From Thiogranum sp. (GTDB lineage: Bacteria > Pseudomonadota > Gammaproteobacteria > DSM-19610), in assembly GCA_030148805.1 (NCBI GenBank), contig JASBSS010000001.1:62001-126000 (forward strand): a stretch of DNA of 64,000 nucleotides. Direction: 5' to 3'. The notes under the pieces were generated by a model. That model saw only the letters and a list, made by a program, of their open reading frames with translations, did not search any database and was not told the DNA's origin. Positions 19,385 through 28,210 of this stretch are shown here, in pieces. Each line of letters opens with the position of its first letter. Within the stretch, counting starts at the first letter, position 1. The translations under genes were made by a program, and so were the position numbers.

Positions 19385-19992
19385 TGCTACGGCGCCGCTT
19401 CCTCGCACGCCTGGCGACAACGAGCGTCGCCGCGGCCGCGGCGGCACTGCCCTACGGGTTCAGCCACCTGATGACACCGCCACTCGAGGCCGCGCCGCGC
19501 GGTCGCTTGCGCCCGCCGGGGGCATTGGCCGACCAACGGGCCTTTGCCGCCGCCTGTATCGGTTGTGGCCTGTGCGGCGAAGTCTGCCCGGTGCGCTGCA
19601 TTCGCTTTTACCGCCGCGACGGCGGCCGCCTGGCGAATACGCCCTATATAGAGCCCGAGGAGAAGGCCTGTAGCTTATGCGAAAAATGTATGCCGGTATG
19701 TCCGACCGGGGCATTGAGGGTCACCCCGCGGGAGGACATCGACATGGGCATCGCCCAGATCGATCGCAGCGCCTGTTACCCGTGGGTGGACCGCGGAATA
19801 TGCGGCGCCTGTGTCAGCGTCTGTCCGCTCGGCGCCAGTGCCATCGACTTCGCGCTGTGGAACCAGTACCGCCCTGTGATCCACAGCGGGTGCGTGGGTT
19901 GCGGCCAGTGTGTCGAGGTCTGCCCGCACCCGAGCCGGCCGATCCGCGTGGTCGCCCGCGCGCGCACCCCAGCCGGGGCAACAGGGTCGTGA
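19384..19992 (+). CDS. NapG-like Tat-exported ferredoxin (copy 2)
   Basis: A protein of 202 residues with a Tat signal (MLRRRFLARLATTSVAAAAA) and four Cys clusters: CIGCGLCGEVC, CSLCEKCMPVC, CYPWVDRGICGACVSVC and CVGCGQCVEVC. It is a paralogue of the 17778-18368 gene with the same layout, including the LRPPGALA segment before the first cluster and PYIxPxEK before the second. Two NapG-type proteins flanking one NapH in one operon is unusual. ATG 19384 overlaps the NapH-like stop by one base; it ends overlapping the next gene by four (GTGA). Confidence 0.85.
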   Translation: MLRRRFLARLATTSVAAAAAALPYGFSHLMTPPLEAAPRGRLRPPGALADQRAFAAACIGCGLCGEVCPVRCIRFYRRDGGRLANTPYIEPEEKACSLCEKCMPVCPTGALRVTPREDIDMGIAQIDRSACYPWVDRGICGACVSVCPLGASAIDFALWNQYRPVIHSGCVGCGQCVEVCPHPSRPIRVVARARTPAGATGS

Positions 19993-20561
19993 CCAGGCTG
20001 CTTGCCAGCGCGTTGCTGTGGCTGTGGGTGCTGCCGGCGGCGGCCCACCACGTGCTGGGGCGCCCGTCGTACAACCTGAACGAAGACTCCAACACCCCGC
20101 CGAGCATGCAGTTGGAAACCCAGATTGGTGATTACTTCGTCAACTACATGGTTTACCCGGCGTTCCCGCGGCCGGGCGAGAGCGGCCGCATCAATCTGTA
20201 TGTCTACCGCCGTGACGGCGGCGCGCCCTACCGCGGCCGCGTCGCCTTCGAGGTTCGCGACGACAGCTGGTTCAGCACCCGCGAGGAGCGCATCGGCGAA
20301 CAGACCGCCGACGACAACGTCTTCCGTCAGGGCTTCGTCTTTTCCCAAGCGGGTGATTACATCATCACCGCGAAATTCGAAGACCGCGGACAACCTTACC
20401 GGATCGATTTTCCCTTGCGGGTCGGCGCTCCCTCGCCAGTCCGTCCACTGAGTCTCGCCGCCGGCGTGCTGCTGAGCGTGCTGGCGGCCGTCAGCCTGGT
20501 GCAGCGCCGGCGCCTCATGCGCGCCAGGCTGCGCGCGGCACGCGAGGAACGCGCGGCGTGA
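19989..20561 (+). CDS. FixH-like exported, membrane-anchored protein
   Basis: A protein of 190 residues, GTG start overlapping the previous stop. A signal peptide (ALLWLWVLPAAAHH) is followed by a periplasmic beta-rich domain and a C-terminal transmembrane helix (LSLAAGVLLSVLAAVSLV) with a basic cytoplasmic tail. The layout and the tract FSQAGDYIITAKFED resemble FixH/YtkA-type Ig-like domains, which accompany FixG-type polyferredoxins in copper and cytochrome oxidase assembly. The mature protein begins HH, a possible metal site. In this operon it precedes a second polyferredoxin, mirroring fixGH, but its function is inferred only by analogy. Confidence 0.6.
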   Translation: MTRLLASALLWLWVLPAAAHHVLGRPSYNLNEDSNTPPSMQLETQIGDYFVNYMVYPAFPRPGESGRINLYVYRRDGGAPYRGRVAFEVRDDSWFSTREERIGEQTADDNVFRQGFVFSQAGDYIITAKFEDRGQPYRIDFPLRVGAPSPVRPLSLAAGVLLSVLAAVSLVQRRRLMRARLRAAREERAA

Positions 20562-22090
20562 ACATGACCCATCCCGGTCTGCCTTGGGGCTGGGCCCTCG
20601 CGGTCTGGCTGTTCATGCTGGCGCTGACTCTGCACGCCCTGCGCGCGCCCGGGGTCACAGCCGCGCGCCACTGGCGTTACCCGCTTTCCCGACTGCCGCT
20701 GGCTGGCGTCGCGATCCGTTACCTCCTCGCCCGCCCCTGGCCGTTGGAGGCGCTGAAGATCATCAGTGTGGCGCTGTTTTTGCTGGTCATCGTCGCGGGA
20801 CTGGCCGGGACCCCGATCCCCGAGCGCAATCTGGCCACCGCGCTGACCTGGAATCTGTGGTGGACAGGTCTGATCGTCAGCGTGTTTTTTCTCGGCTCAA
20901 GTTGGTGCGCCGTCTGTCCCTGGGACACCCTCGCCGACTGGTTGGTCAAGCGGCGGCTATGGCGGCGGGCCCCCCGGGAGCGCAGCCTCAACCTGCGCGT
21001 GCCCGCAAAGCTGCGCAACCTCTTCCCGGCGCTGTTACTGTTCATCGCCCTGAGCTGGCTGGAACTGGGCGTCGGCGTCACCGCCAGCCCCTATGCCACG
21101 GCCTCCATCGCGCTGCTGATGCTGGTGTTGGCCAGCGTGTCGCTGGCGCTGTTCGAACGCAAGGCGTTTTGCCGTTATTTCTGTCCGGTCGGGCGCACCG
21201 TGGGCTTTTACGCGCAGCTCGCCCCGGTGGAACTGCGCCCGCTGGACGCCGCCGTGTGCGGCGCCTGCACCACGCTCGAGTGCTACCACGGCAACGCCGA
21301 GGTCGAACCCTGTCCGACGCATCTGGTCATGGGACGAATCACCCAGAATACCTATTGCACCTCCTGCGGCCATTGCGTCAGATCCTGTCCGCACAAAAAC
21401 GTCACCTGGCGCCTGCGACCGACGGCCGCGGAGGCCAGTCAGGACGCCCGCCCCCATGGGGACGAGGCCTGGTTCATGCTGACACTGCTGGCGCTGACCC
21501 TGTTCCACGGCCTGACGATGCTGCCCTTGTGGGAACGCTGGATGCGGGCGCTGGCGGACCTGATCGGCGACTCCGGGCGCCTGCTATGGAGCTTTTCTCT
21601 CGGCCTGACGCTCGCCCTCGCCCTGCCCCTGCTCGCCTATGCGCTGGCGGTGTGGCTGACACAGCGCGTTACGCGCACGGAGCTGCCTTTCGCGCGTCTG
21701 TTCACGCGCCTGGCTTTTGTCGCCCTTCCCCTGGCCTTCGCCTATCACCTGGCCCATAACCTCGGCCACCTGATACGCGAAAACGACAATCTTGTCGCGC
21801 TGTTGGCCAACCCCCTGGGCCAGGGCGCGCTGCCGCTCAGCCTGGCGGAGAAACACGCCCGGCACCTGCATCTGCTGCTTCCCGAGGGACTTCTGTCCGC
21901 GCTGCAAGCCGGGCTGATGATGCTGGGCTTCTATCTGGCTGTCTGCGTGATCCGGCGCCGCGGCGGGGGTTTGCCGGGCGGCCATGCCCGCGGCCCCGGT
22001 CTGCGGCTGCTGCCGATGCTGGCGTTTGCGCTGGCGGTGCAGGCCGGCGGTCTGTGGTTGCTGACGCAACCGATGAATGTACGGATGTGA
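20558..22090 (+). CDS. Multi-pass membrane polyferredoxin (NosR/NapH/FixG-like)
   Basis: A protein of 510 residues. Transmembrane helices at both ends enclose a central iron-sulfur region: SSWCAVCPWDTLADW, FCRYFCPVGRTVGFY, a variant cluster CGACTTLECYHG-NAEVEPCP, and a standard CTSCGHCVRSCPHKN. The C-terminal half (residues 300-500) is mainly membrane-spanning and has His residues (FAYHLAHNLGHL) that could ligate haem or quinone. NosR and FixG proteins combine similar modules, but the long C-terminal membrane domain is not standard for NapH. GTG 20558 overlaps the FixH-like stop and has GAGGAA eight bases upstream; ATG 20564 is an alternative. Confidence 0.75.
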   Translation: MNMTHPGLPWGWALAVWLFMLALTLHALRAPGVTAARHWRYPLSRLPLAGVAIRYLLARPWPLEALKIISVALFLLVIVAGLAGTPIPERNLATALTWNLWWTGLIVSVFFLGSSWCAVCPWDTLADWLVKRRLWRRAPRERSLNLRVPAKLRNLFPALLLFIALSWLELGVGVTASPYATASIALLMLVLASVSLALFERKAFCRYFCPVGRTVGFYAQLAPVELRPLDAAVCGACTTLECYHGNAEVEPCPTHLVMGRITQNTYCTSCGHCVRSCPHKNVTWRLRPTAAEASQDARPHGDEAWFMLTLLALTLFHGLTMLPLWERWMRALADLIGDSGRLLWSFSLGLTLALALPLLAYALAVWLTQRVTRTELPFARLFTRLAFVALPLAFAYHLAHNLGHLIRENDNLVALLANPLGQGALPLSLAEKHARHLHLLLPEGLLSALQAGLMMLGFYLAVCVIRRRGGGLPGGHARGPGLRLLPMLAFALAVQAGGLWLLTQPMNVRM

Positions 22091-22668
22091 ACGACATGGA
22101 CCGGCGCGCCTTTTTTCGTCTTAACGCGGAGAAAGTCGGCCGCACGCTGGTGGGCGAACTCGACGCGCGGGTGCAGGCGCGCCGTCAGCACTGGCTGCGT
22201 CCGCCCTATGCGATCGCCGAAGTCGAGTTTCTGCTCACCTGCACCCGCTGCGGCGCCTGCATCGAGGCCTGTGCGCACCGGGTGGTGTTCGCCCTGGCGG
22301 CCCGCGTCGGCCCCCAGTTCGCGGGCACGCCGGCGCTCGATCTGCGCAATCGCGGCTGTCATCTGTGCGCGGACTGGCCCTGCGTGGCGGCTTGTGAACC
22401 CGGGGCACTGCGACTGCCCGAGGTCGATCCGCAAACCGTTGACCGGCCGGCACCCCGATTGGCTTGCGCCAGCATCGACCCCGCGCATTGCCTGGCCTAT
22501 CGGGGGCCCGAATGCGGCGCCTGCGCCGCAAGCTGTCCGAGCAGCGGTGCGCTGAACTGGCACCGGCACCGACCCGTCATCGACCCCGAGCGCTGTAGCG
22601 GCTGTGGTCTTTGCCGCGAGACCTGTATCGTCGACCCGAAGGCCATCCGGATCACCGCCCTCGATTAA
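22087..22668 (+). CDS. NapF-like ferredoxin
   Basis: About 193 residues, no export signal. It resembles Escherichia coli NapF: an N-terminal arginine-rich stretch (DRRAFFRLNAEKVGR), LRPPYAIAEVEFLLTCTRCG, then clusters CTRCGACIEAC, CHLCADWPCVAAC, CLAYRGPECGACAASC and CSGCGLCRETC. NapF is cytoplasmic and is thought to help load iron-sulfur clusters into NapA before export. The GTG at 22087 overlaps the previous stop; ATG 22096 is the alternative start. Last gene of the operon. Confidence 0.85.
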   Translation: MNDMDRRAFFRLNAEKVGRTLVGELDARVQARRQHWLRPPYAIAEVEFLLTCTRCGACIEACAHRVVFALAARVGPQFAGTPALDLRNRGCHLCADWPCVAACEPGALRLPEVDPQTVDRPAPRLACASIDPAHCLAYRGPECGACAASCPSSGALNWHRHRPVIDPERCSGCGLCRETCIVDPKAIRITALD

Positions 22669-22725
22669 GACGCCGGCGCCCGCGCGGCCGCCGCACGGCG
22701 ATCGGGGGCAGGCGCGCTGGCGGGC

Positions 22726-22752
22726 AAAAAAAATCCCCGCGACGCGGGGATT
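22726..22752 (-). terminator. Intrinsic terminator of fimV
   Basis: On the minus strand AATCCCCGC and GCGGGGATT form a perfect nine-pair hairpin with a three-base loop, followed by eight T. It lies about 20 bases after the fimV stop at 22774. On the plus strand the T-tract is absent, so the respiratory operon probably ends another way. Confidence 0.9.
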
Positions 22753-22773
22753 CTTCATTCCGGGGCCCGACCG

Positions 22774-25251
22774 TCAGGAGGTGATCAGCGCCTTGATCCC
22801 GCGGGCCTCCTCTTTTTGCTCCTCGCTGCCCTCTTCCATCACTTCATCGAGGATGCTGCGGGCACCGTCGGGATCGCCCATGTCGATATAGGCGCGCGCC
22901 AGATCGAGCTTGGTGGAAACCTCATCCAGGTCGGTCAGTTCGCCGTCGCCCTGGGGCTCGTCGTCCGCCGCGCCGGCGGCCATTTCCGCGGAAAAATCGT
23001 CCAGATCGAATTCCAGCGGCGCATTGTCCTCCGGCACCTGGGGGTCCGCCGCATCCGCGTCCATCGAAGCCTCGGGGAAAACGTCTTCGTCGGCGGGAGC
23101 CCCGTCAGCGCTGTCGGCCGCGAATTCGCCCAGGTCCAGATCGAAATCCAGGCCGTTGTCCTCGGCCTCGTCCGCGATTTCCGGGACGTCCAGATCCGGG
23201 TCAGCGTCGGCCATGGGCTCGCTGGCGGCCGTAGCCGGCGGTGAATCCTGGTGATAGATGGGATTGTCGGGACTCAGCTCACGACCCATTTCGGCGATTT
23301 TTCCCCAGGTGGCATTGTCGCCGCCCCCGAGGCGAACCAGCATCTGCTGCGCGTGATCGTCAAAGGCCGCGGTGTTGTGTCCGGCCATGTAGACCTCCAG
23401 CAGCTTCAGATTCAGATCTTCGCGCTCGGGGTCTTTTTCCAGCGCGTCCTTGATCAGGTCCTCGGCCTGCTGATACCGCCCGTAGGCCAGATAGACGTCG
23501 GCCTCGGCCAGCGGATCGGCCTCGCCGTCGTTGCGGATCGAGCCCATGTCGCTGACGGCAAACTCCGAAAGCAACGAGGAATGCGCCGGCTTGCTGTCTT
23601 CCGAGATCGGCTCGGAAGCCACGATCTCGCTGTCGGTCGCGGTGTCGGCCTGGGAAGCCTGCAGGATGCTTTCCTGGAATTCCGTCTCCACGCCCCGCTT
23701 GCGGCGCAGACCGAGGAAACCCAGCAACAGCACTACCAGGGCGCCGGCGCCGAGCCACAAGGGATTGGCCAGCAACCGGTCGACAAAACCGGCCTGGGGC
23801 GCGGCGACCGGTGCCGCGGCGCTCGGTGCCTCGGCGTCCGTCGCGCTCGGCTCGGGGCTCGCAGCGGTGGCCTCGGCTGGCGGGCTTTGCGGCGCCGCCA
23901 GCGGCGCATCTTCGCCCAGGGACGGTTCCGCCTCAGCGCCAGGCGCCGCCTCGTTCGCGGCCGACGCGGTGTTATTGGCCGACGGGGTACCGGCGGACTC
24001 AGCCGGAGCGGTCGCGACAGCCGGGCTCTCAAGCGGCGCCGCCGCCACTGGCGCCACCGGCGGGTGCTCGCTGGCGGTGGCCGCCGCTGCGTCGGCCGCT
24101 GCGTCGGTCGGTGGCTCCACCGCCACCGCGGCCGCGCCGCCAGCCTGTGCCTGCAAGCGCGCCAGTTCGTTGTCCTTGAGCTGGATCAGGCGCTGCATGT
24201 TGGCGATCTGTTCCTCCAGCATACTCAAACGGCTGGACATCTCCTCGCTCTTGCGCCGCTGTTCCTCGAGCGCCTCGTTGGCCATCAGCAGTTCCTGCTG
24301 GACGCTTTCCAGGCCCTTGGCGCCCTGCGCCTCGGCCGGCACGTCGCTGGCTTCCGGCGCCACCAGCTGCAGGCTGGGTTCGGTCGGCGCGGCTGCGGGT
24401 GCCGTCGCAGCGGTTGCCGTCGCAGCGGTTGCCGTCGCCGGCGCGACACCCTGAGCGGTCGCGCCTACCGACGTGGCCACGTGGCTGGCGGACCGCCAGG
24501 CGGCGTACTGGGCGCGGGTTTCGCGCCGCGCCTGCGCCCGGCTGATCGAGGTCAGTTCGTCGCGCGTGGGGACGCGCAACACGTAGCCGGCCTTGAGGTT
24601 GTTGATGTTGTTGCCAATGAACGCTTCCGGATTGGCGCGCAACAGACCCAGCATGGTCTGCTCGACGCTCACGCCGCTGTCGGGTCGCACCGCCTCGGCG
24701 ATGCTCCAGAGCGTGTCATTGCGCTGCGTGGGACCGTACTCGCCAGGCTTGACCGAAACCGGGGGCATCTGGGCCGTATGGGTGACGCGGCGCGCCGGCG
24801 CGCTCGGCGCCGCGGCCTGCACCGGTGCCCGGGTCACCGGCGCGGGCGCGGGCATGGTCACCGGCGGGTCGACCAGCACCGTGTACTCGCGCACCATGCG
24901 ACCCTTGCTCCAGGAGATTTCGAGGAGGAAATCCAGGAACGGCTCGCGCACCACCTCGCGACTGGTGATCAGGATCACCGGCGTGCCCTGGGGGTTGCGG
25001 GTGACATGGAAGCGTAGTTTGTTGAGGAACAACGGCCGATCGATGCCGGCACTGGCGAACGCCTGGGGAGAGGCGACCGCGATCTTGAGTTCGTCGAGCT
25101 CGGAGCTGGTCGCGGAAAGCAATTCGACTTCTGCGTTAAGCGGCTGATTCAACGCCGATTTAAGTTCTATTTCTCCCAATCCCAGTGCCGCCACGTTGGT
25201 GCTGGCAAAAGCGCCCAGCATTGCCATGGCAAAGGCCGTTTTCCTGAACAT
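22774..25251 (-). CDS. fimV: FimV-family peptidoglycan-binding pole/pilus protein
   Basis: An 825-residue inner-membrane protein. A signal peptide (AMLGAFASTNVAALG) precedes the FimV N-terminal domain (GEIELKSALNQPLNAEVELL), then a LysM-type domain (residues 175-225, NDTLWSIAEAVRPDSG), a coiled coil (about 310-370), a Pro/Ala/Glu-rich region, one transmembrane helix (LWLGAGALVVLLLGFLGL) and an acidic cytoplasmic tail with the FimV C-terminal TPR-like motif ARAYIDMGDPDGARSILDEV. FimV organises the cell pole, type IV pili and twitching in Pseudomonas. It lies downstream of asd, as usual. Confidence 0.92.
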   Translation of the reverse strand: MFRKTAFAMAMLGAFASTNVAALGLGEIELKSALNQPLNAEVELLSATSSELDELKIAVASPQAFASAGIDRPLFLNKLRFHVTRNPQGTPVILITSREVVREPFLDFLLEISWSKGRMVREYTVLVDPPVTMPAPAPVTRAPVQAAAPSAPARRVTHTAQMPPVSVKPGEYGPTQRNDTLWSIAEAVRPDSGVSVEQTMLGLLRANPEAFIGNNINNLKAGYVLRVPTRDELTSISRAQARRETRAQYAAWRSASHVATSVGATAQGVAPATATAATATAATAPAAAPTEPSLQLVAPEASDVPAEAQGAKGLESVQQELLMANEALEEQRRKSEEMSSRLSMLEEQIANMQRLIQLKDNELARLQAQAGGAAAVAVEPPTDAAADAAAATASEHPPVAPVAAAPLESPAVATAPAESAGTPSANNTASAANEAAPGAEAEPSLGEDAPLAAPQSPPAEATAASPEPSATDAEAPSAAAPVAAPQAGFVDRLLANPLWLGAGALVVLLLGFLGLRRKRGVETEFQESILQASQADTATDSEIVASEPISEDSKPAHSSLLSEFAVSDMGSIRNDGEADPLAEADVYLAYGRYQQAEDLIKDALEKDPEREDLNLKLLEVYMAGHNTAAFDDHAQQMLVRLGGGDNATWGKIAEMGRELSPDNPIYHQDSPPATAASEPMADADPDLDVPEIADEAEDNGLDFDLDLGEFAADSADGAPADEDVFPEASMDADAADPQVPEDNAPLEFDLDDFSAEMAAGAADDEPQGDGELTDLDEVSTKLDLARAYIDMGDPDGARSILDEVMEEGSEEQKEEARGIKALITS

Positions 25252-25367
25252 AAAAAAGGTCCTCTTTTCCCTGTGTTCGCACCGAGCTTGGCGAACCCGG
25301 TCACGCTCCGGACCGGTATTTTTGCTGCGACCGGCAACCCTGGAAAACCGGCCTCCATGAGCTGGGC

Positions 25368-26390
25368 TCAGAGGTAGTTTTTTACCAGTATTTCAGCGAT
25401 CTGAATACTGTTTAGGGCCGCCCCTTTGCGCACATTATCGGCGACCACCCATAAATCTAAACCTCTCGGGTGGGAGATATCTTCCCGAATGCGACCTACG
25501 TACACCGGATCGTTGCCGGCGCCCTCGGAAACGGCGGTGGGATACCCGCCGTCGGCGCGTTCGTCCACCACCGTCACCCCGGGGGCGGCGGCCAGCAGCT
25601 CACGGCATTTCTCGGCGCTGAGTTTGTCGCGGGTCTCGATGTGCACGGCCTCCGAATGGCCAAAGAACACGGGCACCCGCACCGCCGTCGGATTGACCTG
25701 GATACGCTCGTCGCCCATGATCTTGCGCGTCTCCCAGACCATTTTCATTTCCTCCTTGGTGTAGCCGTTGTCCTGGAACACATCGATGTGCGGCAACACG
25801 TTGAAGGCGATCTGGCGGGGGTAGACCGAGCATTCGATGCTTTTGGCATTCAACAAGTTGGCCGTTTGGCTGGCGAGCTCCTCGATGGCCTCCTTGCCAG
25901 TGCCCGAAACCGCCTGGTAGGTACAGACATTGATCCGCTCGATGCCGACGGCGTCGTGGATCGGCTTGAGCGCCACCAGCATCTGGATGGTGGAACAATT
26001 GGGGTTGGCGATGATGCCGTGGTCCTTGTAGTCGGCGATCTTATGCGCGTTGACCTCGGGCACCACCAGCGGGATGTCCTCGTCGTAGCGGAACTGGGAG
26101 GTGTTGTCCACCACCACGCAACCGGCCGCGGCCGCCTTGGGCGCGTACTCGGCCGAAATCGTGGCGCCGGCCGAGAACAGACCGATCTGCGCCTGGGAGA
26201 AGTCGAACTCGGCCAGATTCTGCACCACCAGTTGTTGCTTGCCGAAGCTCACCCGCTTGCCGACCGAGCGCTCGCTCGCCAGGGCATAGACCTTACCCAC
26301 GGGAAAGTTGCGTTCGGCGAGAATCTCCAGCATCACTTCCCCGACCGCGCCGGTGGCACCGACCACGGCCACATCAAAGGTACGACTCAT
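25368..26390 (-). CDS. asd: Aspartate-semialdehyde dehydrogenase
   Basis: A 340-residue enzyme reducing aspartyl phosphate to the semialdehyde, common to lysine, threonine and methionine synthesis. The NADP-binding GATGAVGEVMLEIL is at the N-terminus; the catalytic Cys is in ANPNCSTIQMLVAL; the active-site His lies near RVPVFFGHSEAVHIE. Full length, between leuB and fimV as in pseudomonads. Confidence 0.96.
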   Translation of the reverse strand: MSRTFDVAVVGATGAVGEVMLEILAERNFPVGKVYALASERSVGKRVSFGKQQLVVQNLAEFDFSQAQIGLFSAGATISAEYAPKAAAAGCVVVDNTSQFRYDEDIPLVVPEVNAHKIADYKDHGIIANPNCSTIQMLVALKPIHDAVGIERINVCTYQAVSGTGKEAIEELASQTANLLNAKSIECSVYPRQIAFNVLPHIDVFQDNGYTKEEMKMVWETRKIMGDERIQVNPTAVRVPVFFGHSEAVHIETRDKLSAEKCRELLAAAPGVTVVDERADGGYPTAVSEGAGNDPVYVGRIREDISHPRGLDLWVVADNVRKGAALNSIQIAEILVKNYL

Positions 26391-26430
26391 ACTCAGCTCC
26401 TGAAAGAATTCTTTATCTTTTGTGTGGGCG

Positions 26431-27507
26431 TCAAGCGCCCAGGGCGGCGACCACCGCGTCGCCCATTTCGACCGTGCTCACCGCGGTCTCGCCCGGCGCG
26501 GCGATGTCGCGGGTGCGCAGTCCCCGATCGAGCACCCGCCCGACGGCTGCCTCCACCGCGTCGGCGGCCGCGGCCTGGCCGAGACTGTAACGCAGCATCA
26601 TCGCCACCGACAGAAGGGTGGCCAGCGGATTGGCCACGCCCTGACCGGCGATATCCGGCGCCGAACCGTGGATCGGTTCGTACATCCCCTTACCCGTGGC
26701 GTCCAGCGAGGCCGAGGGTAGCATACCGATCGAGCCGGTGAGCATGGCGGCGGCGTCGGAAAGGATGTCGCCGAACATGTTGGTAGTGACCATCACGTCG
26801 AATTGCTTCGGCGCCCGCACCAGCTGCATGGCGGCATTGTCGACGTACATGTGGCTCAGCGCCACGTCCGGATAGTCCTTGGCCACGCGGATCATGGTCT
26901 GGCGCCACAGCTCGGTCACCTCGAGCACATTGGCCTTGTCCACCGAGCAGACCCTGCGCCCGCGCAGGCGGGCGATCTCGAAAGCCGAACGACCGATGCG
27001 TTCGATTTCCGACTCGCGATAGACCAGCGTGTTGTAGCCTTCCTTTTCGCCGTTGTCGAGTTCGCGCACGCCCCGCGGTTGGCCGAAATAAATGCCGCCG
27101 GTGAGTTCGCGCACGATCATGATATCCAGTCCGGCCACCACCTCGGGTTTCAGCGTCGAGGCGCCCGCCAATTGGGGGTAGAGGATCGCCGGGCGCAGAT
27201 TGGAGAACAATTCCAGGCCGGCGCGCAGACCGAGCAACCCCTGTTCCGGACGCAGCGGCCGCTCCAGACTCTCATACTGGGGACCACCGACGGCGCCCAG
27301 CAAAATGGCGTCGGCCTCCCGCGCCTGGGCCAGCGTCTGTTCGGGCAGGGGATGCCCCTTGGCGTCATAGGCCGCGCCGCCGACCAGCCCCTCCTCCAGG
27401 GTGATATCCAGACCCCTGTCGCGCAGGGCGTGCAACAGCTTGCGCGCCTCGGCCACGATTTCCGGGCCAATGCCGTCACCGGGCAATATCAGTATTTTCT
27501 TTGTCAT
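26431..27507 (-). CDS. leuB: 3-Isopropylmalate dehydrogenase
   Basis: A 358-residue NAD-dependent decarboxylating dehydrogenase of leucine synthesis. Characteristic motifs are [26 protein letters not shown] (IPMDH loop), the metal-binding [11 protein letters not shown] and [18 protein letters not shown], and the NAD-site [17 protein letters not shown]. It lies downstream of leuD on the same strand. Confidence 0.96.
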   Translation of the reverse strand: MTKKILILPGDGIGPEIVAEARKLLHALRDRGLDITLEEGLVGGAAYDAKGHPLPEQTLAQAREADAILLGAVGGPQYESLERPLRPEQGLLGLRAGLELFSNLRPAILYPQLAGASTLKPEVVAGLDIMIVRELTGGIYFGQPRGVRELDNGEKEGYNTLVYRESEIERIGRSAFEIARLRGRRVCSVDKANVLEVTELWRQTMIRVAKDYPDVALSHMYVDNAAMQLVRAPKQFDVMVTTNMFGDILSDAAAMLTGSIGMLPSASLDATGKGMYEPIHGSAPDIAGQGVANPLATLLSVAMMLRYSLGQAAAADAVEAAVGRVLDRGLRTRDIAAPGETAVSTVEMGDAVVAALGA

Positions 27508-27571
27508 TCAGCACACCGTTGGTAGAAGTTTGAACAGACGATCGCGCGCCAGCGGCGGCTCGACCCGCCGG

Positions 27572-28210
27572 CTAGGCAAACAGCCAGGGCGCCTCCTGGC
27601 GGCGTCTGCGTTCGTACTCGCCGATGGCCTCGGCCCGTTGCAGCGTCAGCCCGATGTCGTCGAGACCGTTGAGCAGACAGTATTTACGGAACTCATCGAC
27701 CTCGAAGGCGATGCTCTCACCGTCCGGCGTGCGCAACTGCTGCGCCTGCAGATCCACCTGCAGACGATAGCCCTCCTGCGCGGCCACCGCCGCGAACAAC
27801 CGGTCGAGCACGGCGCCGTCGACGACCACCGGCAACACACCATTCTTGAAACAGTTGTTGAAGAAGATGTCGGCGAAGCTCGGCGCGATGACGACGCGAA
27901 AACCCGCGTCCTCGAGCGCCCACACGGCGTGCTCGCGCGACGAACCGCAACCGAAGTTCTCCCGCGCCAACAGGATCTGCGCGCCCGCGTAGCGCGGCTG
28001 GTTCAGGACGAAATCGGGATTCAGCGGCCGCTGACTGTGATCCTGGCCGGGCTCGCCGGGCGTCAGGTAACGCCAGTCGTCGAACAGGTTGGGGCCGAAG
28101 CCGCTGCGCTTCACCGATTTCAGATACTGTTTCGGAATGATGGCGTCGGTGTCGACATTGGCGCGATCCAGCGGCGCCACCAGGGCGTCGAGGCGGGTGA
28201 ATTTTTCCAT
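27572..28210 (-). CDS. leuD: 3-Isopropylmalate dehydratase small subunit
   Basis: A 212-residue swivel-domain subunit that isomerises isopropylmalate together with LeuC. Motifs are [13 protein letters not shown] and the conserved [16 protein letters not shown], with [10 protein letters not shown]. The start at 28210 overlaps the leuC stop by one base (TGATG), so the subunits are translationally coupled. Confidence 0.97.
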   Translation of the reverse strand: MEKFTRLDALVAPLDRANVDTDAIIPKQYLKSVKRSGFGPNLFDDWRYLTPGEPGQDHSQRPLNPDFVLNQPRYAGAQILLARENFGCGSSREHAVWALEDAGFRVVIAPSFADIFFNNCFKNGVLPVVVDGAVLDRLFAAVAAQEGYRLQVDLQAQQLRTPDGESIAFEVDEFRKYCLLNGLDDIGLTLQRAEAIGEYERRRRQEAPWLFA

